Source: Flavobacterium sp. CF136 (lineage in GTDB: Bacteria; Bacteroidota; Bacteroidia; Flavobacteriales; Flavobacteriaceae). Taken from it: a stretch of 40,141 nucleotides of DNA. The DNA lies in the NCBI RefSeq assembly GCF_000282055.1, contig NZ_AKJZ01000019.1, positions 8,501-48,641 on the forward strand, in the 5' to 3' direction. Within the stretch, counting starts at the first letter, position 1; every line of letters starts with the position of its first letter. Position numbers and translations under genes: made by a program. Positions 1 through 9,075 of the stretch are shown here, one piece after another. The notes below the pieces were generated by a model, which had not been told where the DNA came from, did not search any database, and saw nothing but the letters and a program-made list of their open reading frames with translations.

Positions 1-16
1 GGTGCATTCAAAATAG

Positions 17-63
17 GTGTCAGGCTGAGCGGAGTCGAAGCCCTCTCTAAGTAAAAAGCCTTC
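17..63. repeat. TGAGCGGAGTCGAAG repeat, truncated copy
   Basis: The left arm and loop of a palindromic intergenic repeat also present at 2844-2909, 22837-22918 and 24794-24870. The left arm (GTGTCAGGCTGAGCGGAGTC...) is intact, but the right arm stops after AAAAAGCCTTC, so this copy cannot form the full hairpin. It lies just upstream of the mannonate dehydratase gene. Confidence 0.75.
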
Positions 64-94
64 ACATTCCATTAAAAAATAAAAATATCATCAT

Positions 95-1297
95 ATGAAA
101 ATGACACAAACCTGGCGATGGTTCGGACCTAACGATCCGGTTACATTGCAAGATATAAAACAAACAGGGGCAAAAGGAATTGTTACAGCGTTGCATCATA
201 TTCCAAATGGAGAAGTGTGGCCTGTGGATGAAATTAGCAAGAGAAAAAAAGAAATAGAAAATAGCGGATTAATATGGTCTGTAGTAGAATCTATTCCTAT
301 TCACGAAAATATCAAAACCCAAACTGGGAATTACAAAGTCTATATCGAAAACTATAAGCAAAGCATTCGAAATTTAGCAAGTTGCGGCATTTCGATAGTG
401 TGCTATAATTTTATGCCTGTTTTAGACTGGACAAGAACATCTTTGGATTATGAAGTGGAAGACGGATCAAGAGCCTTGCGTTTTGATACAACTGCTTTTG
501 CTGCTTTTGATGTTTATTTACTCAAAAGACCTAATGCCGAAAAAGAATATACCGAAGTCCAAATAAACAAGGCAAAGGAGTATTTAGGTACGTTGACCGA
601 TGCTGATAAAACTAAACTGGTCAAAAATATAATTGCAGGTTTACCGGGTGCGGAAGAAGGATACACGCTTGAACAGTTTCAAAAAACGTTAGATACTTAT
701 GCTGCAATAGATTCAATTAAGCTAAAACAGCATTTGGTTTCCTTTTTACAGGAAATTATTCCTGTTGCAGAACAAAATAATGTAGTAATGTGCATACACC
801 CTGATGATCCTCCTTACCAAATATTAGGATTACCGAGAGTTGTAAGCACAGAAGCAGATTTCGATTATTTATTTGATCAAATTCCAAGCAGAAATAATGG
901 AATCACATTTTGCACCGGTTCACTTGGTGTAATTCCACAAAATAATTTGGAACTGATGTTTAAGAAATTTGCTGACAGGGTACATTTTATACATCTAAGA
1001 AGTACACAAAGGGATGAATCGGGTAATTTTTACGAAGCCAATCATTTAGAAGGGAATGTCGATATGTTTACCATCGTTAGAGAAATATTGATCGAGCAAA
1101 AACGCAGATTTGCTGATGGAAGACTGGATTTTACTATTCCGATGAGACCGGATCATGGTCATCAGATGTTGGATGATTTGCATAAAAAAACAAATCCGGG
1201 TTATTCTGCTATTGGAAGATTAAGAGGATTGGCTGAATTAAGAGGACTTGAAGAAGGGATTATTCGTTCGATGAAATGGGGAGTAACAAGTAATTAA
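95..1297 (+). CDS. uxuA: mannonate dehydratase
   Basis: Cytoplasmic enzyme that dehydrates D-mannonate to 2-keto-3-deoxy-D-gluconate in glucuronate breakdown. The 400-residue length and the N-terminal [13 protein letters not shown] and [11 protein letters not shown] blocks are typical of UxuA. Probable metal ligands are visible: Cys233 and His235 in MCIHPDDPP, Cys273 in FCTGSLG, the HLRS block, and Asp353/His354 in RPDHGHQM. A second ATG two codons downstream gives a start closer to the enterobacterial protein, and the sequence does not decide between them. It is followed by a GH28 gene and a GH51 gene on the same strand, which fits use of pectic or glucuronoxylan-derived uronates. The assignment is firm at family level. 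Confidence 0.96.
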   Translation: MKMTQTWRWFGPNDPVTLQDIKQTGAKGIVTALHHIPNGEVWPVDEISKRKKEIENSGLIWSVVESIPIHENIKTQTGNYKVYIENYKQSIRNLASCGISIVCYNFMPVLDWTRTSLDYEVEDGSRALRFDTTAFAAFDVYLLKRPNAEKEYTEVQINKAKEYLGTLTDADKTKLVKNIIAGLPGAEEGYTLEQFQKTLDTYAAIDSIKLKQHLVSFLQEIIPVAEQNNVVMCIHPDDPPYQILGLPRVVSTEADFDYLFDQIPSRNNGITFCTGSLGVIPQNNLELMFKKFADRVHFIHLRSTQRDESGNFYEANHLEGNVDMFTIVREILIEQKRRFADGRLDFTIPMRPDHGHQMLDDLHKKTNPGYSAIGRLRGLAELRGLEEGIIRSMKWGVTSN

Positions 1298-1371
1298 AAC
1301 ACAATTTTGTCATTCCGTAGGGATCTAAACTTTCAATTAATTCTATTTTAAGCTTTTAAAAAATAAAAAAA

Positions 1372-2811
1372 ATGATAAAGAAACCTATAATTGCTATAAT
1401 TATTTTCTGTATTTCATTGACTGCAGTAGCGCAGAAAGTATATGATGTCAAAAAATATGGAGCTAAAGGAGACGGTAAAACCAATGATGCTATAGCGATT
1501 CAAAAAGCTATTGATGCCTGCAGTAAAACAGGCGGACAGGTATTGATTCCGGCACCGTTTACGTTTCTGTCCGGGCCATTTAATGTAAAATCGAATGTGG
1601 ATTTGCATATTGAGGGAGGAGCTAAAATATTGGCAAGCCCTGATGAAAAATTATACACAGAAAGTGCTTTTCGTGACAACAAAGGAGAAGGAACAATTTG
1701 GATTGGAGGTAAGAACATAGAGAACTTTACTATTAGCGGAAGCGGTAAAATTGATGGAAACGGCATTTCGTTTATGGGAGCCGAAGAGGAAGATGCTTAT
1801 GTGCTGAAACCTTTCAATATTTTAGATCCGCGTCCTCATGTTCTTACGATTATTGGAGGGAAGAATATCCGAATAAAAGATGTTCATATAGGAAATTCGG
1901 CTTATTGGACCGTTCATCTTGTGGGCTGTAATGATGTTGTCATTAGCGGAATTACATTGCTGAACAGTTTAAAAGTTCGTAATAGCGATGGTATTGATCT
2001 GGATCATTCAAAAAATGTTAGAATTAGTGATTGTTATATCGAAAGCGGTGATGATTGCATTTGTCTAAAAAATCGAAGAGAATTTGAAGAATTTGGTGCC
2101 TGCGAAAACATAACGGTTACGAATTGCACGATGACCAGCAGCAGTTGTGCCATCAAAATTGGTTCAGAAAACATGGATGCCATCAGACAAGTAGTGTTCA
2201 ATAATTGTATCATTAAAAAGAGTAACCGTGGAGTAGGGATTCAAAATAGGGATGAAGGAACGGTGAGTGATGTTATTTTTTCTAACATGATTATTGAAGG
2301 GCGACTAACTACCGATACCTGGTGGGGAAAAGCAGAACCTATTTATGTGACGGCATACAGTCGCGCAAGCGGAAACCATAAAGATGCAAATTGGCGTTTT
2401 CCAAAAGGAGCTACCGAAGGGAAAGTGGGGACAATCAGTAATATTTATTTTTCCAATATTCAGTGTTTTGGAGAAAACGGTGTCTATGTGAGCGGAGAAA
2501 CCAAGGATAAAATTAAAAATATTGTTTTTGAAGGAGTGAATGTTTCTATTGATAAAATTTCAGGTTTTCCCGGAGGAGTTTATGATCGTCGTCCTTCAAA
2601 ATTGGAAGGTTTTGTAAAAGGCAGTACATCAGGATTTTATTTTGATACGGCCGAAAACATAAAAGTTCAGAATTGTTCCGTGACTTGGGGGAAAAACAAA
2701 CCTGATTATTTCAAATATGCTGTTGAAAGTAAAAATGTGGATGTTTTGAAAGTGAATAATTTAGATGGAGAATCGGCCTTTCCGGATAAATACGAAGCTG
2801 TGAAAAAATAA
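1372..2811 (+). CDS. secreted GH28 family glycoside hydrolase (polygalacturonase-like)
   Basis: Predicted exported pectin-backbone hydrolase of family GH28, a right-handed beta-helix. Residues 1-20 form a signal peptide ending at AVAQ. The typical start YDVKKYGAKGDGKTND follows. The catalytic aspartates are present: Asn204-Ser-Asp206 in NSDGIDLD and Asp227/Asp228 in SGDDC. The canonical GHG histidine motif is not seen: residues 256-259 read SSSC just before KIGSE (262-266). The RIK motif is represented by RGVGIQNR. This variation is known among GH28 members that are not simple polygalacturonases, such as rhamnogalacturonan hydrolases, so substrate is uncertain. The gene lies 74 bp after uxuA and is probably co-transcribed with it. 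Confidence 0.9.
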   Translation: MIKKPIIAIIIFCISLTAVAQKVYDVKKYGAKGDGKTNDAIAIQKAIDACSKTGGQVLIPAPFTFLSGPFNVKSNVDLHIEGGAKILASPDEKLYTESAFRDNKGEGTIWIGGKNIENFTISGSGKIDGNGISFMGAEEEDAYVLKPFNILDPRPHVLTIIGGKNIRIKDVHIGNSAYWTVHLVGCNDVVISGITLLNSLKVRNSDGIDLDHSKNVRISDCYIESGDDCICLKNRREFEEFGACENITVTNCTMTSSSCAIKIGSENMDAIRQVVFNNCIIKKSNRGVGIQNRDEGTVSDVIFSNMIIEGRLTTDTWWGKAEPIYVTAYSRASGNHKDANWRFPKGATEGKVGTISNIYFSNIQCFGENGVYVSGETKDKIKNIVFEGVNVSIDKISGFPGGVYDRRPSKLEGFVKGSTSGFYFDTAENIKVQNCSVTWGKNKPDYFKYAVESKNVDVLKVNNLDGESAFPDKYEAVKK

Positions 2812-2843
2812 TAAAAGAACCAATTGGATGCAACTGAAAACAG

Positions 2844-2909
2844 GTGTCAGGCTGAGCGGAGTCGAAGCCCTTTACATCTAAAAAGCCTTCGACTCCGCTC
2901 AGGATGACA
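2844..2909. repeat. TGAGCGGAGTCGAAG palindromic repeat, complete copy
   Basis: An inverted repeat whose arms, CTGAGCGGAGTCGAAG and its complement, flank a short AT-rich loop (CCTTTACATCTAAAAAG). It lies in the gap between the GH28 and GH51 genes and could act as a processing or transcription-attenuating hairpin. No clear T-run follows, so I do not call it a terminator. Confidence 0.85.
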
Positions 2910-3023
2910 TTGGTTTCTGAAAGTATTACTTTTAAAAAAATAATAATATTTCTGTTGAATATCGTTTTTGAAATAAAACTTTAAATAAATTAGCAAGACT
3001 AAATTATCAACCATTACACAAAA

Positions 3024-5006
3024 ATGAAAAACAACATATTTACAAAAATCATCATTGGCGGTTTGCTATTCAACAGCTTTTATGGACATGCCCAAAAGAC
3101 AACCTTAGAAGTTGACGTTACTAAAACCATCACAAAGATTCAGCCCACTATGTTTGGTCTTTTTTTTGAAGACATCAATTTTGCTGCAGACGGCGGATTA
3201 TATGCCGAAATGATTAAAAACAGATCTTTTGAATTTGATAAACCTTTAATGGGATGGGAACAGCCTAATACTAAAAGATCTTCTTTAAACTTGCAATCAG
3301 GTGTTGCTGTAACTATCAAAGAGGAAAACAAAACCAATTCTAATTTTTGCAGGGTTCTGGTAAATGATGCCCATGGGTATGCCATAATCAATGAAGGATT
3401 TAGAGGAATGGGAGTCAGGAAAGACGCAAAATACAATCTTTCTTTAAAAGCGGCTAATCATGATGGAGCTATCAAAAAAATAATCATTCAGTTTATTGAT
3501 AAAGACAAAAAAGTGATTGGCGAAACCAGTATTATTCCAACATCGAATGAATGGAAAAATTATTCAGCACAATTCACAACCACCCAAACAGAGGCTAAAG
3601 CCAAATTAAAAATAACTTTCGAAGGAACAGGAACAATTGATCTGGACATGATTTCATTGTTTCCGGAGGATACCTGGAAAAACAGAAAAAACGGCTTACG
3701 CAAAGATCTTGTTCAGCTTTTGTATGATGTGAAACCGGGATTTTTACGTTTTCCCGGCGGTTGTATTGTTGAAGGCAGAACTTTATCAGATCGTTACCAG
3801 TGGAAAAAATCGGTTGGGGATGTAGAAAACAGAAGAACAATGATTAATCGTTGGAATATGGAGTTCAGCCATAAACAGACTCCGGATTATTTTCAAAGTT
3901 TTGGATTAGGATTTTACGAATATTTTCAGCTTTCAGAAGATATCGGGGCAACACCATTACCTATTTTAAGCTGTGGAATGGCTTGCCAGTATAATACAGG
4001 TGAATTAGCCCCAATAGAAGAACTGGATCCCTACATACAAGATGCTTTAGATTTAATCGAGTTTGCCAACGGAGGAGAAGATACACGCTGGGGAAAATTA
4101 CGCTCGGATATGGGACATCCAAAACTGTTTAACCTGAAATACATTGGTGTAGGAAACGAGCAATGGGGACCGGATTATATAGAAAGGTATAAAGTTTTTG
4201 AAAAAGCAATAAAATCAAAATACCCAAATATCATTATCGTTTCCGGAAGCGGACCATCTCCGGACGGGGAACATTTCGATTTTGGAATGGCAGAGCTTAA
4301 AAAGCTAAATGCGGAACTTATAGATGAGCATTATTATAAAAGCCCGCAATGGTTTAGGGAAAATGCAACCCGTTATGATAAATACGACAGAAAAGGACCG
4401 AAAATATTTGCCGGGGAATATGCCGCCCAAAGTCCTTCGAGTGATAAAACAAGTAACAGAAACAATTGGGAATGTGCCTTTTCGGAAGCGGCTTTCATGA
4501 CTGGATTAGAACGAAATGCCGAAGTAGTTAATTTGTCTTCCTATGCTCCGTTAATGGCTCATGAAGATGCGTGGCAATGGACACCGGACATGATTTGGTT
4601 CAATAATTTAGAAGCTTACGGATCAGCTAATTATTATGTGCAAAAATTGTTTTCAACCAATAAAGGAACTGATTTATTGGCTATTGTTAAAGATGGGAAA
4701 CCATTAACAGGAGAAAATAACCTGTACGCATCTGCTGTAAAAGATATCAATACCAAAGAAGTAATTATAAAATTGGTGAATACATCGGCAACGACACAAG
4801 AGGTTACAGTTGATTTGAAGGGAAGTAAATTAGCAGCAAAAGGTTCTGTTATTACGCTTGCAAGTGCGAATTTACAAGATGAAAACACTTTTGCAGAACC
4901 TAAAAAAATAAGCCCAAAAGAAAGTGAGTATAATTTGAAAGGTCAGAAAGCTCAAATGAATTTACCTGCTTATTCCGTAACTGTTTTGAAGTTAAAGATG
5001 AAATAG
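3024..5006 (+). CDS. secreted alpha-L-arabinofuranosidase, GH51
   Basis: Exported enzyme releasing terminal arabinofuranose from arabinan or arabinoxylan side chains. Residues 1-23 are a signal peptide (FYGHAQ). The family GH51 N-terminus FGLFFEDINFAADGGLYAEM follows, then a carbohydrate-binding-like beta domain at roughly 75-215, the barrel beginning at FLRFPGGCIVEG, and a C-terminal beta-sandwich. The acid/base is Glu379 in GVGNEQWG and the nucleophile Glu465 in AGEYAAQ. The length of 660 is normal for the Bacteroidota members with the extra N-terminal domain. It is the third plus-strand sugar gene after uxuA and GH28, and a hairpin terminator closes it. Confidence 0.95.
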   Translation: MKNNIFTKIIIGGLLFNSFYGHAQKTTLEVDVTKTITKIQPTMFGLFFEDINFAADGGLYAEMIKNRSFEFDKPLMGWEQPNTKRSSLNLQSGVAVTIKEENKTNSNFCRVLVNDAHGYAIINEGFRGMGVRKDAKYNLSLKAANHDGAIKKIIIQFIDKDKKVIGETSIIPTSNEWKNYSAQFTTTQTEAKAKLKITFEGTGTIDLDMISLFPEDTWKNRKNGLRKDLVQLLYDVKPGFLRFPGGCIVEGRTLSDRYQWKKSVGDVENRRTMINRWNMEFSHKQTPDYFQSFGLGFYEYFQLSEDIGATPLPILSCGMACQYNTGELAPIEELDPYIQDALDLIEFANGGEDTRWGKLRSDMGHPKLFNLKYIGVGNEQWGPDYIERYKVFEKAIKSKYPNIIIVSGSGPSPDGEHFDFGMAELKKLNAELIDEHYYKSPQWFRENATRYDKYDRKGPKIFAGEYAAQSPSSDKTSNRNNWECAFSEAAFMTGLERNAEVVNLSSYAPLMAHEDAWQWTPDMIWFNNLEAYGSANYYVQKLFSTNKGTDLLAIVKDGKPLTGENNLYASAVKDINTKEVIIKLVNTSATTQEVTVDLKGSKLAAKGSVITLASANLQDENTFAEPKKISPKESEYNLKGQKAQMNLPAYSVTVLKLKMK

Positions 5007-5043
5007 TTTAGAATCCAATTAAACTACAATTAATAAGTCATAA

Positions 5044-5078
5044 AAAATCCTGTTTCATTGCGAAACGGGATTTAATTT
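5044..5078. terminator. bidirectional hairpin terminator
   Basis: The stem AAATCCTGTTTC / GAAACGGGATTT has a 5-nt loop and A-rich and T-rich flanks. It follows the GH51 stop codon and faces the convergent cupin operon. Confidence 0.8.
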
Positions 5079-5184
5079 TGTGACTCTTGAAATACAATTT
5101 TCAAATCATTTTTTTTATAACCTGAAGAAATTATCATGATATTATGAAGAATATTGTCTGTGATTTGTATTACTGACTATCGCA

Positions 5185-5676
5185 TTACCCCAGAAAATCA
5201 GGAGGATATGTTTTTTGGCCATATTTCAAATCTATTTCTTTTAAAAATTCTTTGCGCTTTTCAGTTAGTTCTGGGACCGGCAAAAATTGGCCAGGCAGTG
5301 CAGGAGTTCCTATTTCGTCAAATAAATTTTCCAGACCAGCCGGGACAACTGTGCAAAGTAACCGGGCATATTTTTCAGACGTATTCTTAAAACAATGTAT
5401 GGTTCCACCAAAAGGGATATTCACAAAACCATCTTTACTGACAATTTGCTTGCCTGTTTCGGTTTTAAATTCTACTTCACCTTCCAGGACATGAAACATT
5501 TCCTGAGTGTTCGGATGTGCGTGTGGCGATGGTCCACCTCCCGGAGGAACTATCATTTCGATAACAGCATAGTTGCCATTGGTTTCTTTGCCTGAAATAA
5601 TAATTCTGTAATTACCTCCTGCAACACCTAATAGCTTCCCTTCGTTTTTATTTATAATACTGATCGTTGAATCCAT
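5185..5676 (-). CDS. single-domain cupin protein
   Basis: A small cytosolic cupin of 163 residues. Both cupin motifs are complete: His52-x-His54, Glu59 and Gly66 in the first, and Pro88, Gly90, His94 and Asn98 in the second. It should therefore bind a metal, with His52, His54, Glu59 and His94 as ligands. It resembles quercetin-dioxygenase-like cupins, but the substrate cannot be read from sequence. It is the last gene of a minus-strand run (isochorismatase-type hydrolase, pirin, cupin) and begins 9 nt after the pirin stop, so the two are almost certainly co-transcribed. Confidence 0.88.
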   Translation of the reverse strand: MDSTISIINKNEGKLLGVAGGNYRIIISGKETNGNYAVIEMIVPPGGGPSPHAHPNTQEMFHVLEGEVEFKTETGKQIVSKDGFVNIPFGGTIHCFKNTSEKYARLLCTVVPAGLENLFDEIGTPALPGQFLPVPELTEKRKEFLKEIDLKYGQKTYPPDFLG

Positions 5677-5685
5677 AATTACATT

Positions 5686-6420
5686 TTACATTTGATTACC
5701 GCTGTACATTCCATCTTTAAAAATTTCCCCTTCCTCATCAGTCACGAATAATACCAGTTCAGCATCTTCAGGAGCATTAATGATAATAGACTCGTTTTTA
5801 AACACGATGCCTTCCTTTTTTCTTAGATCAATGGTACTATTTACCTGAACTGATCCCTGAAAAACGTAAAGTAGGGCCGTAAGGTTGCTTTTTGGTAATT
5901 CAGGAATTTCTGAGCTGTTGCCCTGCAAAAGTTTCATATCGTACAACCAGGTTTGACTGCTGAATTGAAACGTTGTGTCCGGATTAGGTGACGCCAATAG
6001 CCGCCATTTATTTTCACTGTGTATAGTTTTCAGATCCAGAAAAACTACTTCGGGATTCAGATCCTTTTTACTGGGACGGATAAAAATCTGTAATCCTTCC
6101 ATTGGTTCATCTTGTCCCAAGATTTTTTCTTCATGGTAAAAAGATTTACCAGCTTTCATCAGCATAAGTGTTTTTTTACCAATTGTCTTTACAAAGCCTT
6201 CAGAATCACTGTGCTCTGCTTGTCCAGTTCTGAAATAAGAAAGTATTTCATCATTAATATGAGGGTGCATTCTAATAATCGTATTTCCGTGAATCTCCGG
6301 ATGGTCAATCCTTCCAATACTGCCAATCCCGGTATCAGTGTTTGAAAGGGCAGTCCCGGGATACAATATTTTGATTGGACCATTACCAACAAACATCGAA
6401 TTATTTATTTTTTGTAACAT
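5686..6420 (-). CDS. pirin family protein
   Basis: A bicupin of the pirin family, 244 residues. The N-terminal cupin carries the expected iron ligands in HPHINDEILSY (His52, His54) and FYHEEK (His96, Glu98). The C-terminal domain (about 135-244) is the usual degenerate second cupin. Some pirins are quercetin 2,3-dioxygenases and others act as redox-sensing cofactors, and sequence does not separate these here. It sits 69 bp after the isochorismatase-type gene and 9 bp before the cupin gene. The grouping with a Crp/Fnr regulator suggests a response to oxidative or xenobiotic stress. Confidence 0.9.
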   Translation of the reverse strand: MLQKINNSMFVGNGPIKILYPGTALSNTDTGIGSIGRIDHPEIHGNTIIRMHPHINDEILSYFRTGQAEHSDSEGFVKTIGKKTLMLMKAGKSFYHEEKILGQDEPMEGLQIFIRPSKKDLNPEVVFLDLKTIHSENKWRLLASPNPDTTFQFSSQTWLYDMKLLQGNSSEIPELPKSNLTALLYVFQGSVQVNSTIDLRKKEGIVFKNESIIINAPEDAELVLFVTDEEGEIFKDGMYSGNQM

Positions 6421-6489
6421 AACTTTATTTTTTAAGGGAGCGGACGATGAGAGATCATTGCCTTGCTCCCCAATAATTATAGTCTCAGA

Positions 6490-7092
6490 TTAAGAAAACT
6501 GACCCACTTTTGACATTACTTCTTCAAAAAGGATTGGCAGTACTTTCTGTCCATCTTCTGTAGCCCAATTATGTACCATTTCAGATATTAACTGATTTAT
6601 TGTTGTAGTTCTAACATCTTTGCTTTCCCAGGTTTGTTGTGCGATATCATCGGCTATTTGAGAGGGAGAACCACCGGCATCAATAACAACCTGAACATCA
6701 AAACCTTCTTCCTGCATTGATATAGAAGGCCAAACAATACAAACATCATTTGTTAGTCCTGCCATGATAACATTTTTTCTTCCGTTTGCGGTTTTTAATA
6801 CTGCTGCTTTGTATGCCTGATCATCCCATGCGTTTGTGATTCCGGCTCTTTTTACCCGGTTTTCAAATTCTTCCGGAAGCAGATCCTGTAAATCCTGTAA
6901 TAATGGACCTTGAGCATGGTCTTCCTGGCTGCTTGTAAGTACAACCGGAATATCAAGAGCCTTTGCTAATTTTGCCAGAGCCCTGGTTCTGCTTACTATC
7001 ATTTCGTGAGGCCTGTTTGCTGCAAAATTAAGTGTACCTGTTTGATGATCTATCAATAACATTACTGTGTCATCTTTTTTAAACTGTTTCAT
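6490..7092 (-). CDS. isochorismatase family hydrolase (YcaC-like)
   Basis: A cysteine hydrolase of the isochorismatase superfamily, 200 residues. The triad is visible: Asp15 in LLIDHQTG, Lys81 in RVKRAG and Cys118 in GLTNDVCI. The sequence is closest in style to YcaC-type proteins, whose substrate is not known, rather than true isochorismatases. It is the first gene of the minus-strand run that continues with pirin and cupin. A perfect 12-bp palindrome and a -7-like box lie upstream, suggesting control by the adjacent Crp/Fnr protein. Confidence 0.9.
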   Translation of the reverse strand: MKQFKKDDTVMLLIDHQTGTLNFAANRPHEMIVSRTRALAKLAKALDIPVVLTSSQEDHAQGPLLQDLQDLLPEEFENRVKRAGITNAWDDQAYKAAVLKTANGRKNVIMAGLTNDVCIVWPSISMQEEGFDVQVVIDAGGSPSQIADDIAQQTWESKDVRTTTINQLISEMVHNWATEDGQKVLPILFEEVMSKVGQFS

Positions 7093-7152
7093 TTTTCTAA
7101 AGTTTTAATTGTTTTATTAAATTTTAAAAACCTTTTCGGTGATTTTATAAAG

Positions 7153-7196
7153 CAAAATTACCTTGGATGAAGAGCAAAAAACGATGACATATGTCA
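7153..7196 (-). promoter_or_regulatory. candidate promoter with Crp/Fnr-type operator
   Basis: On the minus strand, TAATTTTG (7153-7160) matches the Bacteroidota -7 box TAnnTTTG. About 25 bp upstream of it is the perfect palindrome TGACATATGTCA (7185-7196), flanked by T and A to give an FNR-like TTGAC-N4-GTCA core. The centre would lie near -44 from the expected transcription start, the normal position for an activator. The Crp/Fnr gene ends just beyond. Confidence 0.5.
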
Positions 7197-7252
7197 AAAA
7201 AGAATATTGGAAAGTATTGAGTGGTTAGTGGAATTTAGTTGATGTAAAGTTC

Positions 7253-7834
7253 CTATTTTTGGAATAATTTACTACGAACACGGCTAAGTGTTTCTTTACT
7301 TATACCTAAATAAGAAGCAATTGTGTGTTGTGGAAAACGTTGTACAAAATCTGGATAATTTTTTAATAGTGCCTCATATCTTTCTTTGGCAGGTAATGTA
7401 ATAGAGTAGTTTAATCTTTTTTGTGAGGCTATAAAATTGCTTTGATTCATTTGCCAAAACATTTCTTTAATAGTCGGGATGGTTAGTAAACGTTCTAAAT
7501 CAGCCAGCTTTAAAATCAGTAACTTAGTATCCTCCCAGGCGTCAATATTATAAACAGAGGGAGTTTTCATCAGATAGCTTTCACGGTCAACCATCCACCA
7601 GTTTTCAATAGCCAATTGAATAATATGTTCTGTACCGCTGCTATCGATACTGTATTGCCTCATGGCACCTTGTAATATGAAGCCTGTATACTGACAAACA
7701 TCCCCTTGTTTTAGGAATAATTCTTTCTTTTTTAAGGTCGCAGGGACAAATGATTTTTTAATCAATATTTCATCAGCAGCCGTAAGGGGAGACTCACTAT
7801 ATTGGTGGATATAGCTAAATAGTGATTCATACAT
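7253..7834 (-). CDS. Crp/Fnr family transcriptional regulator
   Basis: A 193-residue regulator with an N-terminal cyclic-nucleotide-binding-like beta roll (about 25-115, with FLKQGDVCQYTGFILQGAMR) and a C-terminal winged helix (HTIASYLGISKETLSRVRSKL). No cluster of N-terminal cysteines is present, so it is not a classical oxygen-sensing FNR. Such proteins in Bacteroidota often have no known ligand. It lies immediately upstream of the isochorismatase / pirin / cupin run, which it probably controls. Confidence 0.9.
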   Translation of the reverse strand: MYESLFSYIHQYSESPLTAADEILIKKSFVPATLKKKELFLKQGDVCQYTGFILQGAMRQYSIDSSGTEHIIQLAIENWWMVDRESYLMKTPSVYNIDAWEDTKLLILKLADLERLLTIPTIKEMFWQMNQSNFIASQKRLNYSITLPAKERYEALLKNYPDFVQRFPQHTIASYLGISKETLSRVRSKLFQK

Positions 7835-7966
7835 AGTATTAATTTTTTTAAAATTAAAGGTACATATTAATTATATATCATAAAAGAGGAGGTAAAATGT
7901 AAAGAAGAATAAGCTTGATTTACATCATAAGAAAAGAAAGAATAATGCTGTATGTGTAAAAGTTAC

Positions 7967-8845
7967 TTATTTTAAGTGGCTGTTTTGTTGGCGGTATTCC
8001 CCCGGAGTCAGACTTACTATTTGTTTAAATATTTTTGAAAAGTGAGGTAAATTGGAAAATCCGGTATTCATGGCGATTTCTAAAAAAGTATTATCAGTAG
8101 TTGCAATGAGGTATTGGGCTCTTTCAATCTTTTTTTCATGAATATAGTTTAAGGGTCTTTGTCCGGTATGAATCAAAAATTGTTTTGAAAAATAATCCTG
8201 ATTTTGATTTACTCTTTTGGCTAATTGTGCAACAGTAAGATTTTCGTCTAAATGGAGCTGCACATAACTCATCGTATTCAATATTTTGGAAGGTACTGAC
8301 TGAGAATTGTTTATTTTGAAATCCTTTGAACTTAAAAATCTGGAAATCAACTGAAGAAGAATGCCTTGGTTTTCAAATTTTTGATGCGTTTTCATTTCAT
8401 TATTAAGTGATTGATATTCCTTGTAATAAGCTTCTTTTTCATAAACTTTAGGATTATCTGATCGATTAATTCCTCTTCCGGGATTACTGTGAAGCAATCT
8501 TTTAATAAGCATTACATCAATTTCTGAGGCGGGCATCTTCATAACACTTCTATTGTTATTAAACAATGATATTCCATCGGGAGATTCTTCAAAAAATTGA
8601 ATAAAATACTGACTCAGATAAGCATCACAATTCAGGTTGCATATCGTAAAACTGGGAATAAGATATAGATTCCCCGGTTCTAAAGTTAAGCGGTCAGTAC
8701 TGTCTGATATAAATCCTGTGCCATCATCAATATAATACAATCGATAATAAGGACTGATGACATTATTATAATTCCAATTGTGATTAAGTTTCACATAGTC
8801 TACATGTAATAAGGAGAAAGAATATTTGAAAATACTTTTGGGCAT
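7967..8845 (-). CDS. AraC family transcriptional regulator
   Basis: A 292-residue regulator. The N-terminal half is a cupin-like ligand-binding domain (YYRLYYIDDGTGFI, LEPGNLYLIPS). The C-terminal 100 residues form the double helix-turn-helix, with LTVAQLAKRV as the first recognition unit and the AraC signature FLEIAMNTGFSNLPHFSKIFK as the second. It is divergent from the GH29 and GH31 genes, so it is the likely sugar-responsive activator of that operon. Two direct repeats 21 bp apart lie just upstream of its start, a candidate binding site. Confidence 0.92.
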   Translation of the reverse strand: MPKSIFKYSFSLLHVDYVKLNHNWNYNNVISPYYRLYYIDDGTGFISDSTDRLTLEPGNLYLIPSFTICNLNCDAYLSQYFIQFFEESPDGISLFNNNRSVMKMPASEIDVMLIKRLLHSNPGRGINRSDNPKVYEKEAYYKEYQSLNNEMKTHQKFENQGILLQLISRFLSSKDFKINNSQSVPSKILNTMSYVQLHLDENLTVAQLAKRVNQNQDYFSKQFLIHTGQRPLNYIHEKKIERAQYLIATTDNTFLEIAMNTGFSNLPHFSKIFKQIVSLTPGEYRQQNSHLK

Positions 8846-8859
8846 AATAATAGTAAAAG

Positions 8860-8894
8860 TCGTTTTTGAATAATAAAAAATCGTTTTTGTATAA
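8860..8894. promoter_or_regulatory. candidate AraC operator (direct repeat, 21-bp period)
   Basis: TCGTTTTTGAATAA at 8860-8873 and TCGTTTTTGTATAA at 8881-8894 differ by one base and start exactly 21 bp apart, two turns of the helix. AraC family proteins typically bind two such half-sites. The pair lies between the divergent AraC gene and GH29 gene, closer to the former. Confidence 0.5.
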
Positions 8895-9075
8895 ATGAAA
8901 TGTACTATGCATCGGCTACATTTGCTTTTGTTTATTTTAAATTTTTAGGATTAAAAAAATCAATAATAAAATTTATATAACAAATGTTTGCACAATGTTG
9001 ATTTGTTTAGCAAATCACAGGTATTTAAAAACTGTGCTATAAAGTAAATAAATAAAATCGGAAATACATAAAATT

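Noticed and set aside
1310..1335. GTCATTCCGTAGGGATCT near 1310
   Set aside because: It resembles a fragment of a flavobacterial repeat, but without a second copy in the window I do not list it.
5154..5595. Plus-strand frames opposite the cupin gene
   Set aside because: They are shadows of the cupin, which has complete motifs on the minus strand.
8886..8924. TTTG ... TACATTTG as a promoter for the fucosidase gene
   Set aside because: The spacer is 27 bp and the start codon is more than 150 bp away. I could not support it beyond a chance match.
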